Notes under the pieces: generated by a model | Told to the model about the DNA's origin: nothing | Databases searched by the model: none | What the model saw: the letters and a program-made list of their open reading frames with translations, nothing else | Program-made: the position numbers and the translations under genes | In this document: piece by piece, positions 8,501-9,224 of the stretch | How the letters are laid out: each line of letters starts with the position of its first letter | Numbering within the stretch: the first letter of the stretch is position 1 | NCBI GenBank assembly: GCA_007125835.1 | Contig: SLCJ01000124.1 | Location: 1-9,224 of the forward strand | Source: Verrucomicrobiales bacterium | GTDB lineage: Bacteria; Verrucomicrobiota; Verrucomicrobiia; Verrucomicrobiales; SLCJ01 | Length of the DNA: 9,224 nucleotides | Direction of reading: 5' to 3'

Positions 8501-9224
8501 AGACCTCCGGCTCCGTCGCCCCGGATGCAACGGGAAATGGATTCAACGGCCAATTGATCAACGGCCCGGGCTGGAGTTCCGGGCCGGGCCGCGCTTTTCT
8601 CGCATTCAACGGCGAAGATCAATACGTCGATGTCACCGGCCTGCCGGACCTCCACACACGAATCACCGTCGCCTGCTGGGCGCGCAGTGATACTGAGGAA
8701 TGGAATGTCCCCGGCTCCCTCGTCTCGCGCCGCCCGCAATTCGTCCTTCACCCTTGGGCAAACAGCCGGCGGATCTCGTTTACAGTCTTTCATTCCGGCG
8801 GCACCCAGACCCACTGCGAATTCGATCTCGCCACCATCCCAGGATTCTCGATCACCGATTGGCACCACTACGCCGGCAGCTACGATGCCGCAAGCGGGGA
8901 AGTCCGGCTTTATGTCGACGGGATTCTACGCGCCACGTCTCACATCGGCATCAGCCTGCTCGACTCCGCCACCGGCCCCCTCCACATCGGGCGCGACGTC
9001 GACTTCAACCGCTTCTTCAGCGGCGCGATCGACGAGGTGTTCGTCTACGACCGCACCCTCGCCCCGACCGAAATCATGGCGCTCACCGCCGGCTTCGACG
9101 ACGACAACGACGGCCTGCCAGACCACTTCGAGCGCTGGATCATCGAAAACTCACCAAACCACGACACCCTGGCCGACATCCACCCCGGCGACGACCTCGA
9201 CGGCGACGGCTTCACCGTATACCA
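5509..9224 (+). CDS. Exported S1-family sulfatase with N-terminal jelly-roll-like module and C-terminal LamG/Ca-binding repeats (3' partial)
   Basis: The frame is open from GTG 5509 to the window edge (1238 codons visible) and I read it through without a break. GTG 5509 overlaps the protease stop (GTGA). A second in-frame GTG at 5545 gives a more typical signal peptide (MKSISILTALSLATAAAA) and may be the real start. Numbering here is from 5509. The N-terminal module at 32-228 is a paralog of the PEP-CTERM protein. A Pro-rich linker leads to the sulfatase domain from K243 (KPNIVIIYSDD). Visible active-site residues are D252 and D253, C292-T-P-S-R296 (C292 is the formylglycine site), K345 and H347 in GKWHLG, H492, D552 and N553 in ASDNGP, and K591 in the GKYSVHEGG stretch. 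This is a complete S1 set, so sulfate-ester hydrolysis is expected; the substrate is unknown. Next come LamG at 725-925, an Asp-rich linker at 934-985 (DADGDG, DTDLDGDG), a second LamG at 987-1196, and a second linker cut by the edge. Activity needs a formylglycine-generating enzyme or anSME encoded elsewhere. Confidence 0.93.
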   Translation, partial: MKSTLPTHTQTFVKSISILTALSLATAAAAETVLIDFDDGIPDNGVHDQSIRNGGFEEGSAGQTFAQTPVWTSYFSPEGNSATLTFDTDVRTGALRGLASGWSGSGVRQHPSITIPASDWTIAAGDVFSLSVDWRNGPGFSGRLEVILHVVDADGNPVGDPLNGEVAADRLLRRTDALNTSGEYQTFAVTSGPVPEGSPWIGNRVRLRILNTGPRSSFAMIDNVSLTARTAEPIPPRPQLPDKPNIVIIYSDDVGFGDVACYGWGIVPTPNIDSLAEQGMRFTNVHSPAATCTPSRFSLITGEYAWRTPGTGVVSGVHPLLIRPGSVTLPSMLQQAGYATAVIGKWHLGMGGNPTDYNAPEIKPGPLEIGFDYWYGIPSTNDRVPAVYMENRSVVNLDPADPLVISVTGPVGNEPTGASHPQLQKYYTADTQHNGTIINGISRIGWMTGGNAARWRDEDHADIFDEKAGEFILQSIEAEKPFFLFLASPDIHVPRAPHERFQGVSPHGWRGDSMLSLDWSVGALLERLDDPNGDGDNSDSVLDNTIVIFASDNGPVGFDGYYEWPQGSGVVRNTTEFPDGHDSNGPLQRGKYSVHEGGTRVPFLIQWPGRIPAGRVSNALFSHTDFMATFAALVGQPLPTDAGPDSENVLDAMLGHSSTGRSLLVTQNPLAIREGNWKLHTNNNALYNLATDPGENNNLSGSNAAMRNRLRNLLERIEATPMISPLTGWWPFDEGEGTTARDLSGSLRTGTIIGDTTWLAEDDKPFLRFSGENGEGVRVGDLPASNDGFTLAMWARSSTPSFSGGGALASRRPAFALLPVNGSRTIRFFVTTASAAQREITFELDDVAGFDITEWHHYAASYDAATGTMRLFVDGVERATADHPPETLQTTSANLYLGSDSGTASFAGDLSDIRLHPLALTPQRIANTASNRLDDADGDGMLSDWEHRYGLDPFDPSDADTDLDGDGFTNLEEFLNNTSPIIPDDASAGLRARWPLDETSGSVAPDATGNGFNGQLINGPGWSSGPGRAFLAFNGEDQYVDVTGLPDLHTRITVACWARSDTEEWNVPGSLVSRRPQFVLHPWANSRRISFTVFHSGGTQTHCEFDLATIPGFSITDWHHYAGSYDAASGEVRLYVDGILRATSHIGISLLDSATGPLHIGRDVDFNRFFSGAIDEVFVYDRTLAPTEIMALTAGFDDDNDGLPDHFERWIIENSPNHDTLADIHPGDDLDGDGFTVY
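5602..6192 (+). repeat. Paralogous jelly-roll-like module, copy B
   Basis: This segment encodes TVLIDFDDG through DNVSLTA, the N-terminal module of the sulfatase. It is collinear with copy A at 70-621. Differences include a longer loop after TVLIDF and an insertion of about 12 residues (around LNGEVAADRLLRR). Most of the remaining positions are identical or conservative by eye. The copy ends where the Pro-rich linker AEPIPPRPQLP to the sulfatase begins. Confidence 0.93.
6235..7668 (+). other. Sulfatase (alkaline phosphatase superfamily) catalytic domain
   Basis: The domain starts at KPNIVIIYSDDVGFGDV and ends near LRNLLERIEA. The order of motifs is that of S1 sulfatases: the metal-binding DD pair, PTPNIDSLAEQGMRFTN, the C-T-P-S-R maturation motif (6382-6396), ITGEYAWR, GKWHLG, FLASPDIHVPRAPH, IVIFASDNGP, a GKYSVHEGGTRVPF segment, then SHTDFMATFAALVG and a C-terminal REGNWKL/LYNLATDPGE subdomain. 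No key residue appears to be missing. The sulfatase subfamily, and therefore the sugar, cannot be assigned by eye. Confidence 0.93.
7684..8460 (+). repeat. LamG + Asp-rich calcium-binding unit 1 of the sulfatase
   Basis: A LamG/concanavalin-like domain (start LTGWWPFDEGEG, with ITEWHHYAASYDAATG near its end) is followed by DDADGDGMLSDWEHRYGLDP and DTDLDGDGFTNLEEF. The Asp-rich loops have the DxDxDG pattern of thrombospondin type-3 or dockerin-like calcium sites. The whole unit is repeated in unit 2 (8461 onward). LamG domains usually bind glycans or glycoproteins; binding here is inferred. Confidence 0.85.
8461..9224 (+). repeat. LamG + Asp-rich calcium-binding unit 2 of the sulfatase (truncated by window)
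   Basis: This is the second copy of the unit. AGLRARWPLDETSG opens the LamG domain, ITDWHHYAGSYDAASG matches the first copy nearly residue for residue, and GAIDEVFVYDRTLAPTEI closes it. A second Asp-rich linker (DDDNDGLPDHFE, DDLDGDGFTVY) runs off the right edge. The last visible residues correspond to the DGDGFTNLEEF position of unit 1, so the rest of the linker, and possibly more domains, should lie just beyond. Confidence 0.85.

Noticed and set aside
7817..8557. Plus-strand frame of about 246 codons in another phase
   Set aside because: It overlaps the LamG and Asp-rich region of the sulfatase. The translation is Pro/Ser/Thr-rich and of low complexity, as expected from a frame-shifted reading of GC-rich coding DNA.

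Overview
The window is about 9.2 kb of GC-rich DNA, all coding on the + strand. It carries three adjacent genes for large exported proteins. The combination points to a Verrucomicrobiota bacterium: a PEP-CTERM tail, a giant secreted metzincin with LamG, Calx-beta and autotransporter-type repeats, and a sulfatase fused to LamG and Asp-rich calcium-binding linkers. Similar architectures also occur in Planctomycetota and Lentisphaerota. The lineage is inferred from domain style, because no marker gene is present.

Layout. (1) Positions 1-693 hold the 3' part of a PEP-CTERM protein, cut by the left edge of the window inside its signal peptide. (2) Positions 694-787 are a 94-base gap containing a strong GC hairpin at 722-754, probably a terminator. 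(3) Positions 788-5512 encode a complete 1574-residue secreted zinc metalloprotease (M12B/reprolysin-like). Its catalytic domain is followed by a cadherin-like, a LamG, an Ig-like and a Calx-beta domain, a long beta-strand-repeat region, an InlB-type repeat and a short C-terminal domain. (4) From 5509 to the right edge (9224) runs an exported S1-type sulfatase with no stop codon. It consists of a jelly-roll-like N-terminal module, the sulfatase domain with its C-T-P-S-R active site, and then two LamG plus Asp-rich linker units, the second of them cut off.

Two features tie the genes together. The protease stop codon overlaps the first possible sulfatase start (GTGA at 5509-5512), which suggests co-expression. 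The N-terminal module of the sulfatase (5602-6192) is a clear paralog of nearly the whole PEP-CTERM protein (70-621), so one module appears both as a surface-anchored protein and fused to an enzyme. The likely reading, which is inference, is an extracellular set that acts on a sulfated glycoprotein or proteoglycan-like substrate. The protease would cut the protein part, the sulfatase would desulfate the glycans, and the LamG and paralogous modules would bind the substrate or surface. No RNA genes, CRISPR arrays, insertion sequences or transposases were seen.
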